IMG/VR virus record: IMGVR_UViG_3300009285_010806
Coordinates: 1 to 49,371 of that record
Strand: one strand, 5' to 3'
Source: a virus
Length of the DNA: 49,371 nt
Shown here in pieces: positions 16,698 through 24,000 of the stretch. How positions within the stretch are numbered: the stretch's first letter is position 1; each line of letters begins with the position of its first letter. The notes below the pieces were generated by a model that was not told the origin of the DNA, did no database searches, and saw nothing but the letters and a program-made list of their open reading frames with translations. The position numbers were made by a program, and so were the translations under genes.

Positions 16698-17471
16698 TTA
16701 ATTATACAGTTCCTTTAATCTTTCCAATGAAAAAGTTTGAAGGTCAAATCTTCCATATTTAAAAATATCAAGAAGTATTAATCCTTTCCAATATTCAGTA
16801 ATTCTGCCATGAATATATGGTTCATCTTTTTCAAAAAAGCAACCAGAGGTTAGTATCTGTTGCAAATCATTTTGCCCATGCCTCTTAAAATTTTCTAATT
16901 CCATAGAATGAACATGACTACAAACAACAGAACCAAACATTACTTGGCTAATTTTTCTCGTGATGTTAACCCCAGAACATTCCTTGGTTTTATTAAATGG
17001 AATATGAGTAAAATAAACACCATTTACTTCATAAAACTCACGATAAGGGATTACTTTAAATCCTCTTTCTTTTAATTTAAGATCTTTTTCTACAGAAATA
17101 AACCCTTCAAACGTAGGATCAATATCCAAATATCGAATACTTCTCTCTTCATGATTTCCAAAAATATATACCAGTTCTGGCCTATATATCTTCTCTTTAT
17201 TTTTCCTTTGTCTATCTTGCAGCTCATTCAAGGGATAAAAAATAATATCTAAAGCCTCATTCCCTTTATTTATTTCTTTCTGATATCTTCTACCCTCCAT
17301 TTTTAAACGTTTGTCTTTGTCCCAACCCGAAAAAACATTTAACGTTAAAAAATCCCCTAAAAACAGAATAATATCAGGTTTTTTATCTATAATAAATTGA
17401 CCAAGGTATTTAAATCTCTCTAAATCATCTTCTTCTGAAATATGACAATCCCCAATGGGCAAGACTAGCAA
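16698..17471 (-). CDS. Calcineurin-like metallophosphoesterase
   Basis: The 257-residue protein has the metal-binding motifs in order: GDCH (near residues 7-10), LFLGDFL (near 36-42), FGNHEE (near 104-109) and CSHVHS (near 182-187). These are the D-x-H, G-D, G-N-H-E and H-x-H blocks of the calcineurin/MPP superfamily, which hydrolyses phosphomono- or diesters with two metal ions. DNA, nucleotide or protein substrates are all possible. It is encoded between DUF1353 and the capsid-maturation genes in the packaging operon, an uncommon place for such an enzyme. No signal peptide. Confidence 0.85.
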   Translation of the reverse strand: MLVLPIGDCHISEEDDLERFKYLGQFIIDKKPDIILFLGDFLTLNVFSGWDKDKRLKMEGRRYQKEINKGNEALDIIFYPLNELQDRQRKNKEKIYRPELVYIFGNHEERSIRYLDIDPTFEGFISVEKDLKLKERGFKVIPYREFYEVNGVYFTHIPFNKTKECSGVNITRKISQVMFGSVVCSHVHSMELENFKRHGQNDLQQILTSGCFFEKDEPYIHGRITEYWKGLILLDIFKYGRFDLQTFSLERLKELYN

Positions 17472-17483
17472 ATTATTTCTCCC

Positions 17484-18005
17484 TTATATTCTTGTCATTT
17501 CATTAAAAGCTGGTAATTCAATTTTATTCTTCTTTATCCACTGTTCAAAATTCATATATCTCTCCCTATTTATTGGCAACATCCTATACCCAACCAAACT
17601 CTCCCTTTTAATTCTTGCAAAATCTTCTTTACGATATTTATTCCAAGTCGGAGCACCCCCAATTCTAAGAGCAGAATATATCACTTTTATCTGCCATTCA
17701 GGGACATTAAGTACCCGCATAGCCTCAACCATTAACTCATCGCTAGCTTTTCTAGTCCCTAAAATCCCAGTGTAATAGAGATAGTCGTGCAAACAGGCCG
17801 ATTTACCATATTTTCCCCAAGGAGAAAGAATAGGCTGAACAATGGCAGGAATAGAAGCTCCATTGGTAACAAAGCCTTTAGGTATTTCAATAATACTTTT
17901 AGAACCTCTATTGCCTATTCTATAACGAAAATATTCCTGTAAGAAGAATAGGTTTGTCTCCCCTTCAATTGGAGAAATTTTTAATTCTGTTGTAAAACTA
18001 GACAT
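17484..18005 (-). CDS. DUF1353 family protein
   Basis: The 173-residue protein contains the DUF1353 core IPKGFVTNGASIPAIVQPILSP (about residues 42-63), then ACLHDYLYY and RKASDELMVEAMRVLNVP. The family is common in phages and conserves the G-ASIP, HD and D-x-x-F/L-M positions, but its biochemistry is not established. It lies between the portal and phosphoesterase genes, so a morphogenesis role is plausible. Confidence 0.75.
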   Translation of the reverse strand: MSSFTTELKISPIEGETNLFFLQEYFRYRIGNRGSKSIIEIPKGFVTNGASIPAIVQPILSPWGKYGKSACLHDYLYYTGILGTRKASDELMVEAMRVLNVPEWQIKVIYSALRIGGAPTWNKYRKEDFARIKRESLVGYRMLPINRERYMNFEQWIKKNKIELPAFNEMTRI

Positions 18006-18020
18006 TTAAAGATTCTCTTA

Positions 18021-19400
18021 TTAGATTTCAAGCAATTGATTCAATTGTTTAGGCGATGAAACTATATTTCCCTCACTAGATCCATTTACGATGCTAGCCA
18101 AAAGCCCCTGTTGATTCGTATAATTGACAGGAATAAAGGGGTCAGAAAAAACACCGCCCTTAGGATCTAGCCCTATCTTAATTCTTTCTTCATCCACAGA
18201 AGTAATAGAAGTCTGAATCCTTTTTACCGATTCATTTAAATCTTGATCCCTATTAGAAGGAATGCACTCATCATACATAACAAATAATCGAGAATCATAA
18301 TTACCTATCAACTTCTCATTCAATTTTTCTTCATTTCTAAGAAGTCTTGGCTTAATGCCAAAACGCATATAAGTAGAAATAGCAGCTTCAGCATTATTCC
18401 TATTAGCCTCTTGTGAATATAGTCCAAGTGGTTGATTATATGCATTAAGAATCATTTCTCTAATAACTTCCCGCCCCTTTAAATGACTCATCTCTTTAGG
18501 AGTAACATTTAAGGGTTTATATTTTAACCCATTATCAACTAATGGTTGTTTGCCAGAATTAATAGCCCCACCAAAAGATTGCTGAAGTTCTTGCTTGAGC
18601 CTTTCAAACTCGTGGTCGCCAAGATTTTCATCTGTCTCCCAAACACCCGAAATTGCACCAAAATTGCGGAACATGGCCTCTTCATAAATATTGATCGATT
18701 TAAACAGACCAAATTCTTCTGCTATGCTGCTAAACGGAGGAAATCCATAATATTGACTTCGTGGATTAGACATTTTAAAATGTATAACTTGCCTCTCAGC
18801 TAAATCAATCTCTTCAGACCCCTTTATATATTTATACCCCTTAATAAATTTTTGCTTATCTGGAACAATCTTTATATTTTGAGTAGGGATAATCCAAAAT
18901 TCCTTTGGTATTCCAATTTTATTTTCTAATACATAAATATAAGCATTCCCTGTTAATTCCAAAAAAAGCTGGATAGTCTCTTTAAAATCAAATTGGTTCA
19001 TAAACCCATTAATATTTCTCATTGAATCCAAAAATGGGTGTTCGAGAATTTCCTGAAATTCAACTGCTTTTTTAACGGCAGGAAGCCCTTGCAATGTTGG
19101 GCTTTCTTTAATTTGCTTTTCTACATTTTTTTCTACAGTCCTTGCTTCATAACCCTTTAATTTTTGCCCCTTATTATTCTTTGCCACATACAAACGCAAT
19201 GGAACACTAGCGCAAGAAACTGCATTTTTCCCAGCAGCTACATATATCCACCCCTTATACGAATTTACCATCTTATAATAATCATCTTCGCTATACAACT
19301 CCCTACCATATTGCCAATTATACAACCAGGGCAAAGCACCTTTTCTTGGTCTGCCCGGCCCTTTAGCTTTTAATCCAATTTCATAATCAAATGGGTTCAT
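18021..19400 (-). CDS. HK97-type portal protein
   Basis: The protein has 459 residues. The family features are in order: SYKGWIYVAAGKNAVSCASVPLRLY (residues 48-72), FLELTGNAYIYVL (about 145-157), IPTQNIKIVPD, AERQVIHFKMSNPRSQYYGFPP (about 205-226), FGLFKSINIYEEAMFRNFG, and NAYNQPLGLYSQEANRNNAEAA (about 325-346). It forms the dodecameric DNA entry/exit ring on which TerL docks. Length and position directly after TerL are normal. Confidence 0.93.
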   Translation of the reverse strand: MNPFDYEIGLKAKGPGRPRKGALPWLYNWQYGRELYSEDDYYKMVNSYKGWIYVAAGKNAVSCASVPLRLYVAKNNKGQKLKGYEARTVEKNVEKQIKESPTLQGLPAVKKAVEFQEILEHPFLDSMRNINGFMNQFDFKETIQLFLELTGNAYIYVLENKIGIPKEFWIIPTQNIKIVPDKQKFIKGYKYIKGSEEIDLAERQVIHFKMSNPRSQYYGFPPFSSIAEEFGLFKSINIYEEAMFRNFGAISGVWETDENLGDHEFERLKQELQQSFGGAINSGKQPLVDNGLKYKPLNVTPKEMSHLKGREVIREMILNAYNQPLGLYSQEANRNNAEAAISTYMRFGIKPRLLRNEEKLNEKLIGNYDSRLFVMYDECIPSNRDQDLNESVKRIQTSITSVDEERIKIGLDPKGGVFSDPFIPVNYTNQQGLLASIVNGSSEGNIVSSPKQLNQLLEI

Positions 19401-19419
19401 ATATTATCCTCTAAAAATT

Positions 19420-19707
19420 CTATTCCCCAGCTATTTTTTTAGCTATCATTAATCTATTTCGCACTAAATCTTCGTGGAATATTTTCTCTTGAAATTCTTT
19501 TATTTCTGGGTTATAATACTCACAAATAATAAACAATTTATCTTTCTCATTTTCTAAAAACTCTTCTTTGCCCGCTTGACTTGTTGAATAATCTTTGATA
19601 TAAAAATTAAAATCACCATAAGGAAACATCACTCCCAATGGCAAATCTTTAGAAAGTCTACTTGAAAAAAATAAATAATTTTGATAAGCCTTTTCTTTAT
19701 TAAACAT
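19420..19707 (-). CDS. Hypothetical protein between TerL and portal
   Basis: The 95-residue, charged, soluble protein starts MFNKEKAYQNYLFFSSRLSK. It contains aromatic-rich strands (FPYGDFNFYIKDY) and a helical, basic end. No recognised family. GGGAG precedes the start; the position suggests a packaging or early assembly accessory. Confidence 0.55.
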   Translation of the reverse strand: MFNKEKAYQNYLFFSSRLSKDLPLGVMFPYGDFNFYIKDYSTSQAGKEEFLENEKDKLFIICEYYNPEIKEFQEKIFHEDLVRNRLMIAKKIAGE

Positions 19708-19731
19708 ATTCTCCCGTTATTGTTTCAAAAA

Positions 19732-21462
19732 TTAAACCATCCGTATCCGTGGGACACTTGGATTATAAAAGCACTGTATTAATGAATCAGCCCAATCAGG
19801 ACTTCTTCCCAATTCCTTTCTCATTCCTTTTTTATCTGTTACCCGAATTCGCCCATTGCTAGGGTCTTCATAAAATTCAGGGACAAGCAATTCTCTTTTT
19901 AAATCATTATTATCTGGCAACATCGCTGAGGGGTCAGTACGCAACCATTCTCGAACAGCCCACCACAATTCGTCCCTTATATGCCAAAACCTCCCTATTT
20001 CGCATTTTTTTTCACTTGGAGCTGAAACATATACTTTTTTTACATTTATATGCCCTTTCACCAAATCTACATCTTTACATTTTGGGCATTTTATGATATT
20101 TTGATCATGATAAGGAGATTGGCACTCAGGACAACGAAAATAAGAATATCTCCCTAATTTCGGAGGGATAGCAGCCCCAATGCCATCAGACTCAATATTA
20201 ATTTGATAAGCATTTACATTAGCGTAGATTATAGCTGTTTTTGAAGAAGAAAGATCTGTATCAATTCCTCCCCATCTTTCAAAACCAGCAACAAATGATC
20301 CATATTTTTTGCAGATGCAACAATAATCAGCTCCTTCATCAGCAACATCCATTCCTAATAATGGCAGAATCCCTTCAGTTGCCTTATCTCCATATTGAGC
20401 CTTATAAAGTTTCCATCTGACAATAGCCTGATTTATCCATTCTTCATTAATTAATTGATTAGCAGAAAAAGGAGGGTAAACGCCAAGAACAACATATGAA
20501 AAAGCATAATTTGTAATTCTTCTAATTCCTCCCTGTAATGGAGGATACTCTTGCCCTGAGCCACTTTTAACAATTGTCCCTTCTAAGAATTTAGGAACTT
20601 CAAAACAATTTCGATCTATCTCTTCTCCATCTATTAAAGGCGCTGTCCACTCAATAATTCTCTGAACAGTTTTCTTTCTTGTAACAGCTCCGTCTATTAA
20701 ATTTTCTCCAGTGACAACATTTGGATGGTTAAAAGCATTTAAAGAAATTACATTGGCTCTACCATTTTGAATCAACTCATAAGCTCGCCCCAATCTTCTC
20801 TTGGGGTTATACATTATAAGCATTCTAGCCCATTCACCAGATTGACAACCATCCATCCCTATATAAATTTCATCAGGAACTGCGTCTCCCTCGTCTAATA
20901 TAAAAAATTGATACGGAGCATGATATCCGGAAAATTTAGAAATCTTCTCTTCACTATCTCCAGCAGAGGGAATAACAATCCCATAAATCATATGTTTTTC
21001 TTTATCGTCACCTTCATCGTCCCCAAATTTTTCCAAATCTTCACAAATTTTAAAAGATAATTTTCTATCTTTAGCGAATAATTTAGGTTTCCTCCTCGCC
21101 CACCCTTTTATCTCTTGCCAAAGTTTTTCTAAATTTCTTTCAGGAGGCGCCGCAACTGTTAAAATTTGTGAATTGGGATAACATCTGTATATCCACACCG
21201 CAAGCGCAGAAGCAAGCCAAGTTTTACCATATGCTGTACATGATTGTGCTACAGTTACTTCATTATCTCTAACTGATTCCGCTACCTTCACAAGAGCATC
21301 AGGGAGGTACTTCACATCAAGTTCTTTTTGAATAAACCCTACCGGATCATTTTGATAAAAAGAATAATCCCTTTCTTCTAAGAATTTTCTGATTTCATCA
21401 TCAGAATAGCTCCCCATTATATCATCAGCAATTGCCTCAATATCTAATTCTTCAAAATTCAA
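19732..21462 (-). CDS. Terminase large subunit (TerL)
   Basis: The protein has 576 residues. The ATPase half has a deviant Walker A, QSCTAYGKTW (about residues 73-82), then a Walker B with the catalytic acid, FFILDEGDAV (about 186-195), and the coupling motif MYNPKRR. The RNase H-like nuclease half starts with GMDVADEGADYC (about 370-381) and ends with RSPDWADSLIQCFY. A CxxC-x12-CxxC zinc ribbon (CPECQSPYHDQ...CPKC, about 439-458) is inserted in the nuclease half, which is not a standard TerL feature. It pumps and cuts DNA at the portal. The gene follows TerS. Confidence 0.93.
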   Translation of the reverse strand: MNFEELDIEAIADDIMGSYSDDEIRKFLEERDYSFYQNDPVGFIQKELDVKYLPDALVKVAESVRDNEVTVAQSCTAYGKTWLASALAVWIYRCYPNSQILTVAAPPERNLEKLWQEIKGWARRKPKLFAKDRKLSFKICEDLEKFGDDEGDDKEKHMIYGIVIPSAGDSEEKISKFSGYHAPYQFFILDEGDAVPDEIYIGMDGCQSGEWARMLIMYNPKRRLGRAYELIQNGRANVISLNAFNHPNVVTGENLIDGAVTRKKTVQRIIEWTAPLIDGEEIDRNCFEVPKFLEGTIVKSGSGQEYPPLQGGIRRITNYAFSYVVLGVYPPFSANQLINEEWINQAIVRWKLYKAQYGDKATEGILPLLGMDVADEGADYCCICKKYGSFVAGFERWGGIDTDLSSSKTAIIYANVNAYQINIESDGIGAAIPPKLGRYSYFRCPECQSPYHDQNIIKCPKCKDVDLVKGHINVKKVYVSAPSEKKCEIGRFWHIRDELWWAVREWLRTDPSAMLPDNNDLKRELLVPEFYEDPSNGRIRVTDKKGMRKELGRSPDWADSLIQCFYNPSVPRIRMV

Positions 21463-21464
21463 AA

Positions 21465-22139
21465 CTAGTTTATCCTTTTAATCATATTCTTTTTATTAAA
21501 TTTTTCCTGCATTTTTTCTTTAAGTATCTCTTGCAATTCAGGAGGAAAATTCTGAAACATCTGATTTAACTGAATATTTATATTAGTCCCTGTAGAAGAA
21601 TTCATCCCGAGCTGTTGAGCAAGCTCTTTTAAAGCATTTAATTTATTAAACATTTTAATTTCTGTTTCTTCTACAGTTTCTTTTCCTCTCGTTCTATTTG
21701 TTTTTTTAATAGATTGAACAGCTGCCGCTTGGCCTCTAGTCAATTCAGACAAAGGCTTAGGATTATTGTCTTCATCAACAAAATCCTGGGCATTATACGT
21801 GGCAAGGTCAAACCATTCTTGTAAAACCCTCTCTTTTGAAATCTGAAGTTTTTGCGTAATGGAAAGTTGTAAATTTGAAATAAGATTTTGGACAAGTGGA
21901 CTTTCTAACAATTTTAGCCCGACAGCATTCGCCTGCCAGGAATTAATCCCACATCTTTTCGCAGCTTCTTGATAATTATAGTCAATTATATATTCATTAG
22001 CAAAACGCTCCATTAAAAGAGTTGGCTTTTTAGCATCACTAATCTCTTTTGTAATGGAACTAAATTTAACAAGATCTAAATTTTCAGAAAGAGCTTGTTC
22101 AATCTTCTTTTCTTTATCTTCTTTTCTTTCGTCACTCAT
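21465..22139 (-). CDS. Terminase small subunit (TerS)
   Basis: The 224-residue protein begins with a charged tail. A helix-turn-helix follows (FANEYIIDYNYQEAAKRCGINSWQANAVGLKLL, about residues 46-78), matching the DNA-recognition domain of Terminase_2-type small subunits. A central helical oligomerisation region and a basic C-terminal tail complete it. It recognises the packaging site and recruits TerL, encoded 2 nt downstream. Its ATG lies within the end of the preceding small gene. Confidence 0.85.
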   Translation of the reverse strand: MSDERKEDKEKKIEQALSENLDLVKFSSITKEISDAKKPTLLMERFANEYIIDYNYQEAAKRCGINSWQANAVGLKLLESPLVQNLISNLQLSITQKLQISKERVLQEWFDLATYNAQDFVDEDNNPKPLSELTRGQAAAVQSIKKTNRTRGKETVEETEIKMFNKLNALKELAQQLGMNSSTGTNINIQLNQMFQNFPPELQEILKEKMQEKFNKKNMIKRIN

Positions 22140-22320
22140 AATACGACAAAGTTTCTTCTAAAGTGTCAATAAAATCTCTTAAACACTCTTCCCTAATAGT
22201 ATTTTCTAATTCAAAATCCCTACTTGAATATCCTGATAAACCTCTATCCTTCTTCAAACTAGAATATTCTGTCTTATAGCTTTCAACAATAACTCTGATT
22301 TCTTCTACAATATCTTTCAT
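22132..22320 (-). CDS. Small coiled-coil protein upstream of TerS
   Basis: The ATG at 22320 is used instead of an in-frame TTG at 22332. It gives 62 acidic, helical residues (MKDIVEEIRVIVESYK...) ending TLEETLSYYE. Its stop overlaps the TerS start by 8 nt, implying translational coupling. A sigma-28-like promoter ends 34 nt upstream. Function unknown. Confidence 0.55.
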   Translation of the reverse strand: MKDIVEEIRVIVESYKTEYSSLKKDRGLSGYSSRDFELENTIREECLRDFIDTLEETLSYYE

Positions 22321-22353
22321 AACCTTTCTCAATAAAATGTTTTATATTATCTC

Positions 22354-22381
22354 TTATCGGCATAATTACATTAAAACTTTA
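22354..22381 (-). promoter_or_regulatory. Sigma-28-like promoter for the packaging genes
   Basis: The minus strand reads TAAAGTTT, 12 nt, GCCGATAA, with a perfect -10 octamer for FliA/SigD-type promoters and the invariant TAAA-to--10 spacing of 16 nt. It lies 34 nt before the coiled-coil gene and TerS. It shares extended similarity with the copy at 1077. Confidence 0.75.
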
Positions 22382-22432
22382 GCATTTTCTAATATTTAAA
22401 ACACTTATTATGCCAAATCCCCTAATTAATCC

Positions 22433-22624
22433 TCAATAAACTTCAAATATTTCACTTTCCAATTCCATTATTTCTGCTTCTTCTTTTCTCTTCCTTTTTA
22501 AAAATCTAAAAGCTTTGCTTCGATTAAACTTTTCTCTTTTTTTATAAGGATTATTTTTCTTAAAATTCCTATTAATTTCTTTTTTAGAAACTCTTCCTTC
22601 TTCAAATTCTAGATCGCCTTCCAT
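22433..22624 (-). CDS. Small very basic protein
   Basis: The protein has 63 residues: an acidic start (MEGDLEFEEG), then a dense K/R stretch (residues 15-50, with KKREKFNRSK and FLKRKRKEE), and an acidic end. It is probably a nucleic-acid-binding or disordered protein. The gene lies between the sigma-28-like promoter and the tRNAs. No recognised family. Confidence 0.5.
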   Translation of the reverse strand: MEGDLEFEEGRVSKKEINRNFKKNNPYKKREKFNRSKAFRFLKRKRKEEAEIMELESEIFEVY

Positions 22625-22647
22625 TTTCTTTTCCTTAAAATTTTAAA

Positions 22648-22738
22648 TGGCGGAAAGTAGAGGATTTGAACCCCTGTAAGTTTTACCTTAACCTTTGATT
22701 AGCAATCAAGTGCATTAACCAGACTCTGCCAACTTTCC
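22648..22738 (-). tRNA. tRNA-Ser(GCT)
   Basis: The acceptor stem is GGAAAGT/ACTTTCC with discriminator G and an encoded CCA. The anticodon loop TTGCTAA gives anticodon GCT (codons AGC/AGU). The long variable arm and the TTCAAAT T-loop fit a bacterial class II serine tRNA of 91 nt. It is the distal of two tandem tRNAs in the late operon. Confidence 0.93.
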
Positions 22739-22743
22739 ATTTT

Positions 22744-22830
22744 TGGTGGGAGAAGAAGGACTCGAACCTCCAAGTTTTAAAACTACTACCGGGTTACAGC
22801 CGGGTGCGTTACCACTTCCGCCATTCTCCC
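22744..22830 (-). tRNA. tRNA-Tyr(GTA)
   Basis: The acceptor stem is GGGAGAA/TTCTCCC with discriminator A and an encoded CCA. The anticodon loop CTGTAAC gives anticodon GTA. It has a long variable arm, as in bacterial tyrosine tRNAs, and a TTCGAGT T-loop; 87 nt. It is 5 nt from the serine tRNA, so the two are probably processed from one transcript. A CCA-adding enzyme is encoded at 39538. Confidence 0.93.
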
Positions 22831-22847
22831 ACACATTTCACTCAACT

Positions 22848-22922
22848 TTAAAAATCATCATCAGATAAAACAAAATATATTGAAATTAAAAGCATAATTA
22901 ATATAAAAAATTCTATTCCCAT
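22848..22922 (-). CDS. 24-residue membrane microprotein
   Basis: It starts at TAATG overlapping the stop of the preceding gene, with GGGGA about 9 nt upstream. The peptide (MGIEFFILIMLLISIYFVLS, then DDDF) is a single predicted membrane helix with an acidic end. It is too short for a family call; possibly a small membrane effector. Confidence 0.4.
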   Translation of the reverse strand: MGIEFFILIMLLISIYFVLSDDDF

Positions 22923-23095
22923 TACAAATCCCCAAAAACAGTTTTTACCTTTTTAAAATACCCACAACTGCATTTCTCATATACATCAATCCCTTTGTCT
23001 CTCCTCTCTTTTAAAACCTGAAAAACTTTCTCATGATTACAATTATTCAGACTCTTTAAAATCAATCTCTGTAGGTTCTTGAATGGCTTCTGCAT
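22922..23095 (-). CDS. Small cysteine-containing protein
   Basis: The ATG at 23095 has GGGAG at a 6-nt spacing; an ATG at 23128 is possible but lacks such a site. It gives 57 residues with NNCNHEKVFQ and YEKCSCGYFKK, a C-H-C-C set that could hold a zinc ion, and a basic end. Its first 53 nt overlap the end of the previous gene in another frame. Confidence 0.45.
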   Translation of the reverse strand: MQKPFKNLQRLILKSLNNCNHEKVFQVLKERRDKGIDVYEKCSCGYFKKVKTVFGDL

Positions 23096-23264
23096 TTTGC
23101 ACTCCCACCCTCTTAATTTTAAAGTCATTTCCTAAATTAAGCCCTTTAAAAAGATCATTAACACTTTCTACATTACAAATAACCTTAATAAAATATTCTT
23201 TAATCCCCTCCACTTCTCCTTCAAATAAAACTTCCACCTCAAAAACCAAATCTACCTTTGTCAT
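23043..23264 (-). CDS. Small hypothetical protein
   Basis: The 73-residue protein has beta-strand character at the start (VDLVFEVEVLFEGEVEGIKE) and an acidic end. Its ATG overlaps the stop of the upstream zinc-ribbon gene as ATGA, so the two are translationally coupled. No recognised family. Confidence 0.5.
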   Translation of the reverse strand: MTKVDLVFEVEVLFEGEVEGIKEYFIKVICNVESVNDLFKGLNLGNDFKIKRVGVQNAEAIQEPTEIDFKESE

Positions 23265-23440
23265 TTACTTAAATACTCCATAATAATTTTTTCCATCCTC
23301 TCCGTATCCTCTTCACCTAAATATTCTTTACCACAATTATTACAATAATAAAAATGAAAATCTTCTAAAACAATCTCCTTATTTATTTTTAAGGCACCTA
23401 TTTTCTCCTCACATTCTAATTCACAAATTCTACAGAGCAT
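23261..23440 (-). CDS. 59-residue YgiT/MqsA-like zinc-ribbon protein
   Basis: It opens MLCRICELECEEK and has YYCNNCGKEYLGEED in the middle: a CxxC...CxxC ribbon followed by a short helix, the pattern of the N-terminal zinc domain of MqsA/YgiT-type antitoxin proteins. No helix-turn-helix follows and no toxin gene is adjacent, so an antitoxin role is not supported. It sits in a run of tightly coupled small genes. Confidence 0.55.
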   Translation of the reverse strand: MLCRICELECEEKIGALKINKEIVLEDFHFYYCNNCGKEYLGEEDTERMEKIIMEYLSK

Positions 23441-23442
23441 TT

Positions 23443-23685
23443 TTAATCCATTGTCTCCTTAATGTCTTCTAATTTCCCAAGACTAAAAACATGTTGCCCA
23501 ATAAAAAATTGATAACAGAATCTTTTTCCCCAAGAAAGTTTGCCAATATGAAAAATAAACTCTCTTTTAATTTTTCCATCCTCTCCTTGAATTATTTCAG
23601 ACCACCTCTTACAACCACTTTCCTCCTCATTAGCCACACTATACAAAATCAACCAACCTAAAAAATAATATTGCTTTGTTTCCAT
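23443..23685 (-). CDS. First gene of the late operon, hypothetical
   Basis: The ATG at 23685 follows AAAGGAGGA; an upstream TTG at 23715 lies inside the -10 box and is not used. The 80-residue protein starts METKQYYFLGWLILYSV, with a short hydrophobic segment, then KLSWGKRFCYQFFIGQHVF. No recognised family. Its leader from the sigma-28-like promoter would be very short. Confidence 0.55.
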   Translation of the reverse strand: METKQYYFLGWLILYSVANEEESGCKRWSEIIQGEDGKIKREFIFHIGKLSWGKRFCYQFFIGQHVFSLGKLEDIKETMD

Positions 23686-23704
23686 AAATCCTCCTTTAAT
23701 AAAC

Positions 23705-23732
23705 TTATCGGACAATTTTATCTAAAACTTTA
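23705..23732 (-). promoter_or_regulatory. Sigma-28-like promoter at the head of the late operon
   Basis: The minus strand reads TAAAGTTT, 12 nt, TCCGATAA. It ends 20 nt before the first late gene. A sigma-70-like promoter lies immediately upstream (23737-23765), making this a dual promoter. Confidence 0.7.
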
Positions 23733-23736
23733 ACAT

Positions 23737-23765
23737 AATATAATAATTTCTATAAAGAAAGTCAA
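23737..23765 (-). promoter_or_regulatory. Sigma-70-like promoter at the head of the late operon
   Basis: TTGACT (minus strand, 23765-23760), a 17-nt spacer and TATATT (23742-23737) closely match the vegetative consensus. It lies directly upstream of the sigma-28-like site and points into the tRNA and packaging genes. Confidence 0.6.
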
Positions 23766-24000
23766 GTAAAAATCTTTTTATATAAAAATTTTCTATCAGT
23801 TTTTATCTTTCTAAAACCAAAAACTTTTCCTTTTAAACACTCCATTCCCCTATATAAGAAATTATTCTATTACAAATAAAAATACAATATAAAAACTAGA
23901 TATCATCAAGAAAGAATTAATATACCTAAAATTTAATTATCCATGTTAAGAATACCATATAGTTATCCCCTGAATTGATAATACTATATTTAAAATTTAA

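Noticed and set aside
23261-23440. A toxin-antitoxin system based on the YgiT-like zinc ribbon
   Set aside because: No helix-turn-helix is attached and no toxin-like partner is adjacent.
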